NCBI GenBank assembly: GCA_020638595.1
Contig: JACKIG010000020.1
Span: 1-63,305 of the forward strand
Length of the DNA: 63,305 nucleotides
Direction of reading: 5' to 3'
From: Rhodospirillaceae bacterium
GTDB taxonomy: Bacteria; Pseudomonadota; Alphaproteobacteria; DSM-16000; Inquilinaceae
The notes beneath the pieces were generated by a model. The model had not been told where the DNA came from and made no database searches. It saw nothing but the letters and a program-made list of their open reading frames with translations. Positions 25,338 to 34,051 of this stretch are shown one piece after another (position 1 is the stretch's first letter; every line of letters begins with the position of its first letter). The position numbers and the translations under genes are program-made.

Positions 25338-26593
25338 CCGTCCATCGCCCGCCGCCGGAGCAGGCGCATCTGCGCATCGGGTTCATTCCCCTGCTCGACA
25401 GCGCCGTCTTGATCGTCGCCCGGGAGTGCGGTTTTGCCGAACGCGAAGGGCTGAGCCTGGACCTGGTCCGCGAAATCTCCTGGGCCAATATCCGCGACCG
25501 CGCCATCGTCGGCCACCTGGACGCGGCGCATATGCTCGCGGGGCTGCCGATTGCCTCGACCTTGGGCATTCAGCATCTCAGGGTTCCCATGGTGGCGCCG
25601 ATGGCTCTCGGAATAGGCGGCAATGCCATCACGGTGTCGACGCCGCTGTACGAGGCCATGGCCGCGGCCGGCCTGCGCGCGGCGGGCGGACCGCATGCGA
25701 GCGGGGCCGCGTTGGCGCGGGTCGTCCGCCAATGGGCCGCAGCGGGCCGGCCGCCGCCGATCCTGGCGATGGTCTACCCGGTCTCCAGCCACAATTACGA
25801 GCTGCGCTACTGGCTGGCGGCCAGCGGCGTCGACCCGGACCGGGATGTGCAGCTGGTCGTCATTCCGCCGCCGCTGATGGTGGATGCCCTGGAGACGGGG
25901 CGCATCGACGGCTTCTGCGTGGGCGAGCCGTGGAACTCGCTGGCGGAATCCGCCGGGGCCGGCCACGTGGTCGCCACCAAGGCGGAGCTGTGGCCGCTCA
26001 GCCCCGACAAGGTCCTGGGCATGCGCACGGATTGGGCAGAACGTAATCCCAACACCGTGGCCGCCCTTGTCCGCGCCCTCTACGCTGCCGCGGGCTGGGC
26101 CGACGACCCCGCCAACCATGAAGCACTGGCCGAGCTGCTGGCCCGGCCGGAGCATGTGGATGCGCCGGCGGCCTGCTTCCGGCGGGCCTTGGCCGGGCGG
26201 TTCGGCACGGGCCCTGAAGGCGGCACCCACACCATCGCCGACTTCATCGGCTTTCACCGCTACGCCGCCACCTTCCCGTGGCAGTGCCACGCCCTGTGGC
26301 TCTATGCCCAGATGGTGCGCTGGGGGCAGATCGCCCATTCGGCCGCGGCTGCGGCATTGGCCCGGGCGACGTTCCGCCCCGACCTCTACCGGGCGGCCCT
26401 CGCCGGCGGCGACGCCGCGATCCCCCTGGCGGACAGCCGCATCATCGGCGGCACGACGGAGCCGATGGCCGTCGCGGCGACGACCGGGACGCTGGTCCTG
26501 CCACCGGACCGGCCATTCGACGGCACGGTCTTCGATCCCGATCGGCTCGACGCCTATCTGGCGGCGCTGGACGCCGGGGCGCTGCCGGCCTGA
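25334..26593 (+). CDS. nasS: Nitrate-sensing NasS protein (NrtA-like, cytoplasmic)
   Basis: A 419-residue NrtA/CmpA-family protein that lacks a signal peptide, starting directly with LRIGFIPLLDSAVLIVAREC. This is the mark of NasS, which senses nitrate or nitrite in the cytoplasm and holds NasT inactive when the ligand is absent. Shared family motifs with NrtA downstream include VYPVSSHNYELRYWLAASG and GFCVGEPWNS. The start overlaps the nasT stop. It is followed by the regulated leader of the nitrate operon. Confidence 0.88.
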   Translation: MTVHRPPPEQAHLRIGFIPLLDSAVLIVARECGFAEREGLSLDLVREISWANIRDRAIVGHLDAAHMLAGLPIASTLGIQHLRVPMVAPMALGIGGNAITVSTPLYEAMAAAGLRAAGGPHASGAALARVVRQWAAAGRPPPILAMVYPVSSHNYELRYWLAASGVDPDRDVQLVVIPPPLMVDALETGRIDGFCVGEPWNSLAESAGAGHVVATKAELWPLSPDKVLGMRTDWAERNPNTVAALVRALYAAAGWADDPANHEALAELLARPEHVDAPAACFRRALAGRFGTGPEGGTHTIADFIGFHRYAATFPWQCHALWLYAQMVRWGQIAHSAAAAALARATFRPDLYRAALAGGDAAIPLADSRIIGGTTEPMAVAATTGTLVLPPDRPFDGTVFDPDRLDAYLAALDAGALPA

Positions 26594-26741
26594 CGGCTGG
26601 ACACGCCAAAGCTTCGTTTGCACAGAATCTCGCCAACTGCACCCGGCGGCCGATGAATTCGTGAGCGATTGCTGAGGGCGTGGGCGGCCCCCGCCCGGCC
26701 GATGCGGAGGGATTCGGCCGGTTTCCGGCGGACCTTGCGGC

Positions 26742-26757
26742 TGGCACGCTTTGTGCA
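26742..26757 (+). promoter_or_regulatory. Sigma-54 promoter of the nitrate assimilation operon
   Basis: TGGCACG-CTTT-GTGCA matches the sigma-54 consensus with a single mismatch. Transcription should begin near 26768, about 175 nt before the nrtA start codon, leaving a long untranslated leader. RpoN/NtrC control of nitrate assimilation is common in proteobacteria. I see TGCAC half-sites upstream but no convincing NtrC dyad. Confidence 0.7.
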
Positions 26758-26767
26758 TTGCACTCTG

Positions 26768-26944
26768 GGCACGGATCGGCCCGGCCAATGGCGGTCGCCG
26801 TCGATCTCACCCGCTTCGCCCGATGATGGGCACCCGGCAACGTCGCCGACACTGGTTTCGCACCCTGCGAAGCCTGCGTCGCGCGGCGTTTTTTTTTGCC
26901 CTATCGGCGTGGAAGGCGCGCCGGCATTGAGGAGCAACGGTCAC
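26768..26944 (+). promoter_or_regulatory. NasT-responsive attenuator leader of nrtA
   Basis: This ~177-nt untranslated leader lies between the sigma-54 promoter and nrtA. A small hairpin with a six-base loop (GCCC-GATGAT-GGGC, 26818-26831) is followed by a stronger one (stem 26854-26862/26866-26874, core TTCGCA-CCC-TGCGAA) and a terminator. ANTAR proteins recognise a pair of hairpins, the second next to or overlapping a terminator. The layout fits, but the loops do not match the textbook six-base loop exactly. The whole gap 26594-26944 has no protein-coding gene. Confidence 0.6.
26844..26897 (+). terminator. Intrinsic terminator inside the nrt leader
   Basis: CGCCG (26844-26848) pairs with CGGCG (26884-26888), enclosing the hairpin at 26854-26874. 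A run of nine T residues follows immediately (26889-26897). The terminator lies 47 nt before the nrtA start, so it should stop transcription unless antitermination occurs. Confidence 0.65.
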
Positions 26945-28354
26945 ATGACACAGACCACCGAACCGGGCCGGTCGGCCCGCACCCCGCGCGGCGCAGCCCT
27001 GGCCTGCGCGCTCGCCCTCGGCCTCGCCAGCGGCACCGCCTGGGCGGACATCGCTGACCTTGAGGTCGACGAGCTGACCTTCGGCTTCATCAAGCTCACC
27101 GACATGGCACCGCTGGCCGTCGCGCAAGAGCAGGGCTTCTTCTGGGACGAGGGCCTGTACGTGACGCTGGAGCCGCAGGCGAACTGGCGTGTCCTGCTGG
27201 ACGGGGTGATCACCGGCGAGCTGGAGGGTGCGCACATGCTGGCCGGCCAGCCGCTGGCTGCCACCATCGGCTACGGCACCCAGGCGCACATCGTCACGCC
27301 GTTTTCCATGGACCTCAACGGCAACGGTATCACCGTGTCCAACGAGATCTGGGAGATGATGCGCCCGCACATCCCCAGCCGTGCGGACGGACTGCCGGAG
27401 CACCCGATTTCGGCCGCAGCCCTCAGGCCCGTCGTCGATGCCTTCGCCGCGGAAGGGCGCCCGTTCAACATGGGCATGGTCTTCCCGGTGTCGACCCACA
27501 ACTACGAGCTGCGGTACTGGCTGGCGGCCGGCGGCATCCATCCCGGCTTCTATTCCCCGACCGACATCACCGGCCAGATCCGGGCCGAGGCGCTGCTGTC
27601 GGTGACGCCGCCGCCGCAGATGCCGTCGACCATGGAAGCCGGCACCATCCAGGGCTATTGCGTCGGCGAGCCGTGGAACCAGCAGGCGGTGTTCATGGGC
27701 ATCGGCGTGCCGGTGATCACCGACTACCAGATCTGGCAGAACAACCCGGAGAAGGTCTTCGGCCTGCGCGCCGACTTCGTCGAACAGAACCCCAACACCA
27801 CCCGCGCCATCGTCCGCGCCCTGATCCGCGCGGCGATGTGGCTGGACGAGAACGACAACGCCAACCGGATGGAGGCGGTGCAGATCCTGTCGCGGCCCGA
27901 ATATGTCGGCGCCGATGCCGCGGTCATCGCCAATTCCATGACCGGCACCTTCGAGTTCGAGCGGGGCGACCGCCGCGACATCCCCGACTTCAACGTCTTC
28001 TTCCGCTACTACGCCACCTATCCCTACACCTCCGACGCCGTCTGGTACCTGACCCAGATGCGCCGCTGGGGCCAGATCGCCGAGCAGCAGTCCGACGCCT
28101 GGTATGACGAGGTCGCCCGCAGCGTCTACCGGCCGGACATCTACCTGGAGGCCGCCCGGTCGCTGGTGGACGACGGCCTGGCGGATGAAGCCGACTTCCC
28201 CTGGGACAGCGACGGCTACCGCGAGCCGACGGCGGCCTTCATCGACGGCGTGACCTTCGACGGCCGGCACCCCAACGACTACCTGCGCCAGTTCGCCATC
28301 GGCCTGCGCGACGACCAGCGTGTCGAAGGCACCGACGTGGTCGCCGGCAATTGA
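26945..28354 (+). CDS. nrtA: Nitrate ABC transporter substrate-binding protein
   Basis: A 469-residue nitrate-binding protein with a signal peptide (hydrophobic segment about residues 17-34, cleavage near AWA). It carries the same family motifs as NasS: VFPVSTHNYELRYWLAAGG and GYCVGEPWNQQ. It feeds nitrate (possibly nitrite) to NrtB. The ATG at 26945 follows GAGGAGCAACGG. First gene of the large nrt-nir-nas operon downstream of the attenuator. CmpA (bicarbonate) is excluded by context. Confidence 0.92.
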   Translation: MTQTTEPGRSARTPRGAALACALALGLASGTAWADIADLEVDELTFGFIKLTDMAPLAVAQEQGFFWDEGLYVTLEPQANWRVLLDGVITGELEGAHMLAGQPLAATIGYGTQAHIVTPFSMDLNGNGITVSNEIWEMMRPHIPSRADGLPEHPISAAALRPVVDAFAAEGRPFNMGMVFPVSTHNYELRYWLAAGGIHPGFYSPTDITGQIRAEALLSVTPPPQMPSTMEAGTIQGYCVGEPWNQQAVFMGIGVPVITDYQIWQNNPEKVFGLRADFVEQNPNTTRAIVRALIRAAMWLDENDNANRMEAVQILSRPEYVGADAAVIANSMTGTFEFERGDRRDIPDFNVFFRYYATYPYTSDAVWYLTQMRRWGQIAEQQSDAWYDEVARSVYRPDIYLEAARSLVDDGLADEADFPWDSDGYREPTAAFIDGVTFDGRHPNDYLRQFAIGLRDDQRVEGTDVVAGN

Positions 28355-28413
28355 GCCGGCCGCCCGCCGCCTTCTTCGGACAACAGCCAGCCTTCACGCC
28401 AGGAGCCACCGTC

Positions 28414-29502
28414 ATGGCCATTGCCACCGATCTGGTCGACGACGACGTCGCCCGCCGCCGGGACGACCGGCGCCAGTCCCTGTTCCGGCGGATCAACCGG
28501 TCCGCCCCCTATCTCGGGGCCTTCGGCCTCGGCTTCCTGGTGCCGCTGTTGCGCATGGCCGCCGGCGACACCATCCGCCCGCAGCTGCGCGAGCTGTGGC
28601 AGTCGCTGGGCGTGCCGCTGGCCGGCATCGCCGTCTTCATCGTCCTCTGGGCGTCGCTGGCGCCCCAGGTCCAGACATCGCTGGGCGCCATACCCGGCCC
28701 CGGCGATGTCGTCGAACAGGCCGTCCTGCTCTACGAGGACCACCTGGCCGAGCGCGGGCGCGAGGCGGAATTCAATGCCGACCAGGAAGACCGGAACGCA
28801 CAGCTGATCGCCGAGGGCCAGCAGGACCGCGTGCGCTGGCGCGCCTATACCGGGCGGCCGACCTATTTCGACCAGATCGCCACGTCGCTGAAGACCGTCG
28901 CCCTCGGCTTCGTGCTGGCCACCCTGCTGGCCGTGCCGCTGGGCATCGCCTGCGGCCTGTCGCGCACCGTCAGCGGCGCCCTCAACCCGGTCATCCAGAT
29001 GTTCAAGCCGGTGTCGCCGCTGGCCTGGCTGCCGATCGTCACCATGGTGGTGTCAGCACTGTATGTCGAAGTCTGGGACCCGATGCCCCGCAGCCTGGTG
29101 ACGTCGGCGATCACGGTGACGCTGTGTTCGCTGTGGCCGACGCTGATCAACACCGCGCTCGGCGTGTCATCGGTCGACCGCGACCTGATGAATGTCGGGC
29201 GCGTGCTGCGGCTGTCGACGCGCAAGACCGTCACCAAGCTGATCCTGCCGTCGGCGATGCCGCTGATCTTCACGGGCATGCGGCTGTCGCTGGGCGTTGG
29301 CTGGATGGTGCTGATCGCCGCGGAGATGCTGGCCCAGAACCCCGGGCTCGGCAAGTTCGTCTGGGACGAGTTCCAGAACGGGTCGTCCAGCTCGCTGTCG
29401 AAGATCCTGGTGGCGGTGCTGACCATCGGCCTGATCGGCTTCCTCTTGGACCGCATCATGTACGCGTTGCAGTCCGCCTTCACCCATTCCGCCACACGCT
29501 GA
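28414..29502 (+). CDS. nrtB: Nitrate ABC transporter permease
   Basis: A 362-residue BPD-family permease. It has an N-terminal anchor helix (about residues 62-80), a ~90-residue soluble linker, then the permease core with VSPLAWLPIVTMVVSALY and the coupling loop RVLRLSTRKTVTKLILPSA. It is longer than cyanobacterial NrtB (~275) because of the N-terminal part, a form common in proteobacteria. AGGAG precedes the ATG at 28414. Confidence 0.9.
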   Translation: MAIATDLVDDDVARRRDDRRQSLFRRINRSAPYLGAFGLGFLVPLLRMAAGDTIRPQLRELWQSLGVPLAGIAVFIVLWASLAPQVQTSLGAIPGPGDVVEQAVLLYEDHLAERGREAEFNADQEDRNAQLIAEGQQDRVRWRAYTGRPTYFDQIATSLKTVALGFVLATLLAVPLGIACGLSRTVSGALNPVIQMFKPVSPLAWLPIVTMVVSALYVEVWDPMPRSLVTSAITVTLCSLWPTLINTALGVSSVDRDLMNVGRVLRLSTRKTVTKLILPSAMPLIFTGMRLSLGVGWMVLIAAEMLAQNPGLGKFVWDEFQNGSSSSLSKILVAVLTIGLIGFLLDRIMYALQSAFTHSATR

Positions 29503-29519
29503 CCGAGGGAGGCAGACCC

Positions 29520-31214
29520 ATGCCCATCCTGGAACTGAAGCAGGTCGCCAAGCGCTACGGCGAAGGGGACCGCCAGACCCGCGTGCTTGGCGGCATCGAC
29601 CTTGCCGTCGAAGCGGGGGAATTCGTCGCCATCGTCGGCTTCTCCGGCTCCGGCAAGACGACGCTGATCGAAATCATCGCCGGCCTGACCAAGCCGGACA
29701 GCGGGGACGTGCTGTTCAAGGGCGCGCCGATCACCGGCCCGGGCCCGGAACGCGGGCTGGTCTTCCAGTCCTATTCGCTGATGCCGTGGCTGACGGTGGC
29801 CGGCAACGTCGCCCTGGCCGTCGACAGCGCCCATGCGTCGGCCAGCAAGGCGGAGCGGGCGGCGCTGACCCGGCGCTATGTCGACCTGGTCGGCCTCGGC
29901 CATGCGGCCGGACGCCGCCCGGCGGAGCTGTCGGGCGGCATGCGCCAGCGGGTGGCGGTCGCCCGCGCCCTGGCGATGAACCCGGAGGTACTGCTGCTCG
30001 ACGAGCCGCTGTCGGCGCTGGACGCGCTGACCCGCGCCAACCTGCAGGACGAGATCGAGCGGATCTGGGCCCAGGACCGCAAGACCGTGGTGATGATCAC
30101 CAACGACGTCGACGAGGCGATCCTGCTGGCCGACCGCATCATCCCGCTGAAGCCCGGGCCGGACGCGGTGCTGGGGCCGGATTTCGCGGTCAAGCTGCCG
30201 CGCCCGCGCGACCGTGCCGCCATCAACCACGACCGCGCCTTCAAGGACCTGCGCGCGGCCGTCACCCAGTACCTGATGGAGGTGGGGATGGGCCGCAGCG
30301 GCGGCAGCAAGGCGGCCGCCGCGACCCTGCCCAATGTCGTGCCGCTGACGCAGGCCGACGAGATGCCGGCGGCCAGCCGCGCGGCGGCGGCCTCGCCGAT
30401 CGTCGAGCGCTATGTGGAGTTCTTCGACGTCCGGAAGATCTATCCGACGCCGAAGGGGCCGCTGACCGTGGTCGACGGCTTCGACCTGAAGATGCGCAAG
30501 GGCGAGTTCGTCTCGCTGATCGGCCATTCCGGCTGCGGCAAGTCGACGGTGCTGTCCATGGTCGCCGGTCTCAACGAAATCTCCGGCGGCGGCATCACCC
30601 TCAACGGCAAGGAGGTGACGTCGGCCGGGCCGGAACGCGCGGTCGTCTTCCAGTCGCCGTCGCTGATGCCGTGGATGACGGCCCGCGAGAACGTGGCCCT
30701 GGGCGTCGACCAGGTCTATCCGACGGCCACCGCGGCGGAGCGGCGGGAGATCGTCGACTACTACCTGAACTGGGTCGACCTTGCCGACGCCCGCGACAAG
30801 CGGGCCAGCGAGCTGTCCAACGGCATGAAGCAGCGGGTCGGCATCGCCCGCGCCTTCGCGCTGTCGCCCAAGCTGCTGCTGCTGGACGAGCCCTTCGGCA
30901 TGCTGGACAGCCTGACCCGGTGGGAGCTGCAGGAAGTCCTGATGGAGGTATGGGCCCGCACCCGCGTCACCGCCATCTGCGTCACCCACGACGTGGATGA
31001 AGCGATCCTGCTGGCCGACCGCGTGGTGATGATGACCAACGGTCCCAACGCCCGGATCGGCCACGTCATGCAGGTGGACCTGCCGCGGCCGCGCACGCGC
31101 CGCGCCCTGCTCGACCACCCCGACTACTACCGGTACCGCGAGACGCTGCTCGACTTCCTGGAGGAGTACGAGGGCGGCGCGCGGCCGCGGCCGGCATCGG
31201 CCAAGGCCGCCTGA
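29520..31214 (+). CDS. Nitrate ABC transporter, fused double ATP-binding protein
   Basis: A 564-residue protein containing two complete ABC ATPase domains joined by a ~40-residue Ala-rich linker. Domain 1 (about 1-250) has GFSGSGKTT, LSGGMRQR and LLLDEPLSALD. Domain 2 (about 300-545) has GHSGCGKST, LSNGMKQR and LLLDEPFGMLD. They correspond to NrtC and NrtD fused into one chain, without the NrtA-like regulatory tail of cyanobacterial NrtC. In domain 1 the H-loop region reads ITNDVDEAI, with Asn where domain 2 has the switch His (VTHDVDEAI), so one of the two sites may be catalytically weak. GAGGGAGG precedes the start. Confidence 0.9.
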   Translation: MPILELKQVAKRYGEGDRQTRVLGGIDLAVEAGEFVAIVGFSGSGKTTLIEIIAGLTKPDSGDVLFKGAPITGPGPERGLVFQSYSLMPWLTVAGNVALAVDSAHASASKAERAALTRRYVDLVGLGHAAGRRPAELSGGMRQRVAVARALAMNPEVLLLDEPLSALDALTRANLQDEIERIWAQDRKTVVMITNDVDEAILLADRIIPLKPGPDAVLGPDFAVKLPRPRDRAAINHDRAFKDLRAAVTQYLMEVGMGRSGGSKAAAATLPNVVPLTQADEMPAASRAAAASPIVERYVEFFDVRKIYPTPKGPLTVVDGFDLKMRKGEFVSLIGHSGCGKSTVLSMVAGLNEISGGGITLNGKEVTSAGPERAVVFQSPSLMPWMTARENVALGVDQVYPTATAAERREIVDYYLNWVDLADARDKRASELSNGMKQRVGIARAFALSPKLLLLDEPFGMLDSLTRWELQEVLMEVWARTRVTAICVTHDVDEAILLADRVVMMTNGPNARIGHVMQVDLPRPRTRRALLDHPDYYRYRETLLDFLEEYEGGARPRPASAKAA

Positions 31215-31241
31215 ACCGGTACAGGCACAAGGAATACGACG

Positions 31242-33695
31242 ATGACGCAACGATTGGTCGTGGTCGGCAACGGCATGGCGCCTGGACGCGTGCTCGACCA
31301 CCTGTTCGAACGCGATCCGGATGCCTACCGGGTCACGATCTTCAACGCCGAGCCGCGGGTGAACTACAACCGCATCCTGTTGTCGCCGGTGCTGTCGGGC
31401 GAGAAGGGCTTCGACGACATCATCATCCACGACGAAGCCTGGTACGCCGGGCACGGCATCACGCTGCACCGGGGCTGCAAGGTCGTCCATATCGACCGCC
31501 AGGCCCGCCGCGTCGTCGGCGCCGACGGCACCGTCGCGGACTATGACCGGCTGGTGATCGCCACCGGATCGGCGCCGATCATCATTCCGCTGCCCGGCGT
31601 CGATCTGCCGGGGGTGATGACCTACCGCGACCTCGACGATGTCGACGCGATGGTCGAGGCGGCCGCCCGCCATCGGCGGGCCGTCGTCATCGGCGGCGGG
31701 CTGTTGGGGCTGGAAGCCGCGGCGGGCCTGCAGCAGCGCGGCATGGAAACGACGGTGATCCACCTGGCGCCGACGCTGATGGAACGCCAGCTCGACCCCG
31801 CCGCCGGCTTCCTCCTGGAACAGGCGGTGACGGCGCGCGGCATTGCGGTGCACACCGGGGCCAACACCAAGGCGATCCTCGGCCGGGACCGGGTGGAAGG
31901 CGTGCGCCTGGAAGACGGCCGCGAGATCCCGGCGGACATCGTGGTGATGGCCGTCGGCATCCGGCCGTCGACCGACCTGGCCCGCGCGGCGGGCCTGGAG
32001 GTCAACCGCGGCGTGGTCGTCGACGATGCCATGGCAACCAGCGATCCGGAGATCCTGGCGGTCGGCGAATGCGTCGAACACCGGGGCACCTGCTACGGCC
32101 TGGTCGCGCCGCTCTACGAAATGGCCAAGGTGGCGGCGGCACGCCTGCTGGGCGACGGGTCTGCCGCCTACACGGGATCGGTGACGTCGACCAAGCTGAA
32201 GGTGACGGGCATCGACCTCTTTTCCGCCGGGGACTTCGCCGACGGCAAGGACCGGGAAGAGATCGTGCTGCGCGATGCCCGCCGCGGCGTTTACAAGCGC
32301 CTGATCATCGCCGGCAACCGGATCATCGGTGCCGTCCTGTACGGGGAAACCCGTGATGGACCTTGGTTCTTCGACCTGCTGAAAACCGGCGCCGACATCA
32401 CCGAGCTGCGCGAGACGCTGATCTTCGGCCAGGGCTACGCGGGGGGCGCCCCCCTCGACCCTACGGAGGCCGTTGCAGCCTTGCCGGCTGAGGCAGAGAT
32501 CTGCGGCTGCAACGGCGTTCGCAAGCAGACGATCCTGGATGCCATTGCGGCCGCGGGGCTCTCCGACGTCCGCGGGGTGCGCACGCACACCAAGGCCTCG
32601 GCCTCGTGCGGGTCCTGCACCGGGCTGGTGGAACACCTGCTGGCCAGGGCGCTGGGCGATGGCTTCGTCAAGGCGGCGGTGGAGTCGGTGTGCGGCTGCA
32701 CCAAGTTCGGCCACGACGATGTCCGCCGCCTGATCGTGGCCCAGCAGCTGAAGTCGATCCCGGCGGTGATGCAGGCGCTGGAATGGACGACGTCCTGCGG
32801 CTGCGCCAAGTGCCGGCCGGCGCTGAACTACTACCTGCTCGCCACCTGGCCGGGGGAATACCAGGACGACAGCCAGTCCCGCTTCATCAACGAGCGGGTA
32901 CACGCCAACATCCAGCGCGACGGCACCTATTCCGTGGTGCCGCGCATGTGGGGCGGCGTCACCAGCGCGGCGGAGCTGCGCGCCATCGCCGACGTCGTCG
33001 ACCGCTTCGCCATCCCGACGGTCAAGGTCACGGGCGGCCAGCGCATCGATCTCCTGGGCGTACGCAAGGAGGATCTGCCGGCGGTGTGGGGCGACCTCGG
33101 CCGGGCCGGGCTGGTGTCCGGCCACGCCTATGCCAAGGGCCTGCGCACGGTGAAGACCTGTGTCGGCACCGACTGGTGCCGGTTCGGCACCCAGGATTCC
33201 ACCGGCCTGGGCGTGCGGCTGGAAAAGTTCCTGTGGGGGTCGTGGACGCCCGCCAAGGTCAAGATGGGGGTGTCCGGCTGCCCGCGGAATTGTGCCGAGG
33301 CCACGATCAAGGATGTCGGCGTGGTCTGCGTCGACAGCGGCTTTGAGCTGCATGTCGGCGGGGCCGCCGGCCTGCATGTCAAGGGCACGCAGCTGTTGTG
33401 CAAGGTCGCCACCGAGGACGCGGTCGTCGAGCACTGTGCCGCGGTGGTCCAGCTCTACCGCGAGCAGGGCCGCTATCTGGAGCGGATCTACAAATGGGCC
33501 GACCGTGTCGGCCTCGACAGCATCCGCGAGCATGTGGTCGACGACGCCGGACGGCGCCGCGAGCTGCACGACCGTTTCGTCTTCTCCCAGCGGTTTGCCC
33601 AGAAGGATCCGTGGGCCGAACGCGCCGCCGGCGCCCAGGCCCATGAGTTCCGGCCGCTGGTCGATCTTACCGGGCTGGGGGCCGCCGCAGAATGA
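31242..33695 (+). CDS. nirB: Assimilatory nitrite reductase [NAD(P)H], large subunit
   Basis: An 817-residue enzyme that reduces nitrite to ammonium with NAD(P)H in the cytoplasm. It contains an N-terminal FAD/NAD(P) disulfide-reductase-like module (VVVGNGMAPGRVLDHL; VVIGGGLLGLEAAAGL). Two BFD-like [2Fe-2S] regions follow: CGCNGVRK...CGSCTG and CGCTKFG...CGCAKC. The C-terminal sulfite/nitrite-reductase domain has the siroheme-4Fe-4S ligands CVGTDWCRFG and GCPRNCAEA. Full length, with AAGGA before the ATG. It overlaps nirD by 4 bp. Siroheme is supplied by cysG of the same operon. Confidence 0.95.
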   Translation: MTQRLVVVGNGMAPGRVLDHLFERDPDAYRVTIFNAEPRVNYNRILLSPVLSGEKGFDDIIIHDEAWYAGHGITLHRGCKVVHIDRQARRVVGADGTVADYDRLVIATGSAPIIIPLPGVDLPGVMTYRDLDDVDAMVEAAARHRRAVVIGGGLLGLEAAAGLQQRGMETTVIHLAPTLMERQLDPAAGFLLEQAVTARGIAVHTGANTKAILGRDRVEGVRLEDGREIPADIVVMAVGIRPSTDLARAAGLEVNRGVVVDDAMATSDPEILAVGECVEHRGTCYGLVAPLYEMAKVAAARLLGDGSAAYTGSVTSTKLKVTGIDLFSAGDFADGKDREEIVLRDARRGVYKRLIIAGNRIIGAVLYGETRDGPWFFDLLKTGADITELRETLIFGQGYAGGAPLDPTEAVAALPAEAEICGCNGVRKQTILDAIAAAGLSDVRGVRTHTKASASCGSCTGLVEHLLARALGDGFVKAAVESVCGCTKFGHDDVRRLIVAQQLKSIPAVMQALEWTTSCGCAKCRPALNYYLLATWPGEYQDDSQSRFINERVHANIQRDGTYSVVPRMWGGVTSAAELRAIADVVDRFAIPTVKVTGGQRIDLLGVRKEDLPAVWGDLGRAGLVSGHAYAKGLRTVKTCVGTDWCRFGTQDSTGLGVRLEKFLWGSWTPAKVKMGVSGCPRNCAEATIKDVGVVCVDSGFELHVGGAAGLHVKGTQLLCKVATEDAVVEHCAAVVQLYREQGRYLERIYKWADRVGLDSIREHVVDDAGRRRELHDRFVFSQRFAQKDPWAERAAGAQAHEFRPLVDLTGLGAAAE

Positions 33696-34051
33696 ACGTC
33701 ATGCCGAACCACTGGATCGATGTCGGGGCGCTGGACGATATCCCGAAGCGCGGTGCCCGCATGATCAAGGCCGCGCACGGCTGTATCGCCGTCTTCCGCA
33801 CCGCCGACGACCAGGTCTTCGCCCTCGACGACCGCTGCCCGCACCGGGGGGGACCGCTGAGCCAGGGCATCGTCCACGGCACGCGCGTCACCTGCCCGCT
33901 GCACGAGGCCGTCATCCGCCTGGATACGGGCGAGATCGACGGCCCGGACGACGGCCGGGTGACGACCGTCGCTGCCCGGATCGAAAGCGGCCGCATCCTG
34001 ATCGACGGGGAAGGCCTGGCCATCCTTGCCGAGCGGGAGATCGCATCGTGA
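33692..34051 (+). CDS. nirD: Assimilatory nitrite reductase [NAD(P)H], small subunit
   Basis: A 119-residue Rieske-fold protein that pairs with NirB. The motifs CPHRGGPLSQG and CPLHE provide the Cys-His pairs of a complete [2Fe-2S] Rieske site, although some NirD proteins lack them. Its ATG overlaps the nirB stop, and its stop overlaps the nasA GTG start, so translation is probably coupled through the three genes. Confidence 0.93.
   Translation: MNVMPNHWIDVGALDDIPKRGARMIKAAHGCIAVFRTADDQVFALDDRCPHRGGPLSQGIVHGTRVTCPLHEAVIRLDTGEIDGPDDGRVTTVAARIESGRILIDGEGLAILAEREIAS

Noticed and set aside
26615..26645. TGCAC half-sites upstream of the nrt promoter as NtrC boxes
   Set aside because: The halves do not form the dyad TGCAC-N-GTGCA with proper spacing.
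28863..33644. 1593-residue minus-strand open frame opposite nrtB, nrtCD and nirB
   Set aside because: The same GC-driven artefact; the plus-strand genes are unmistakable by motifs.
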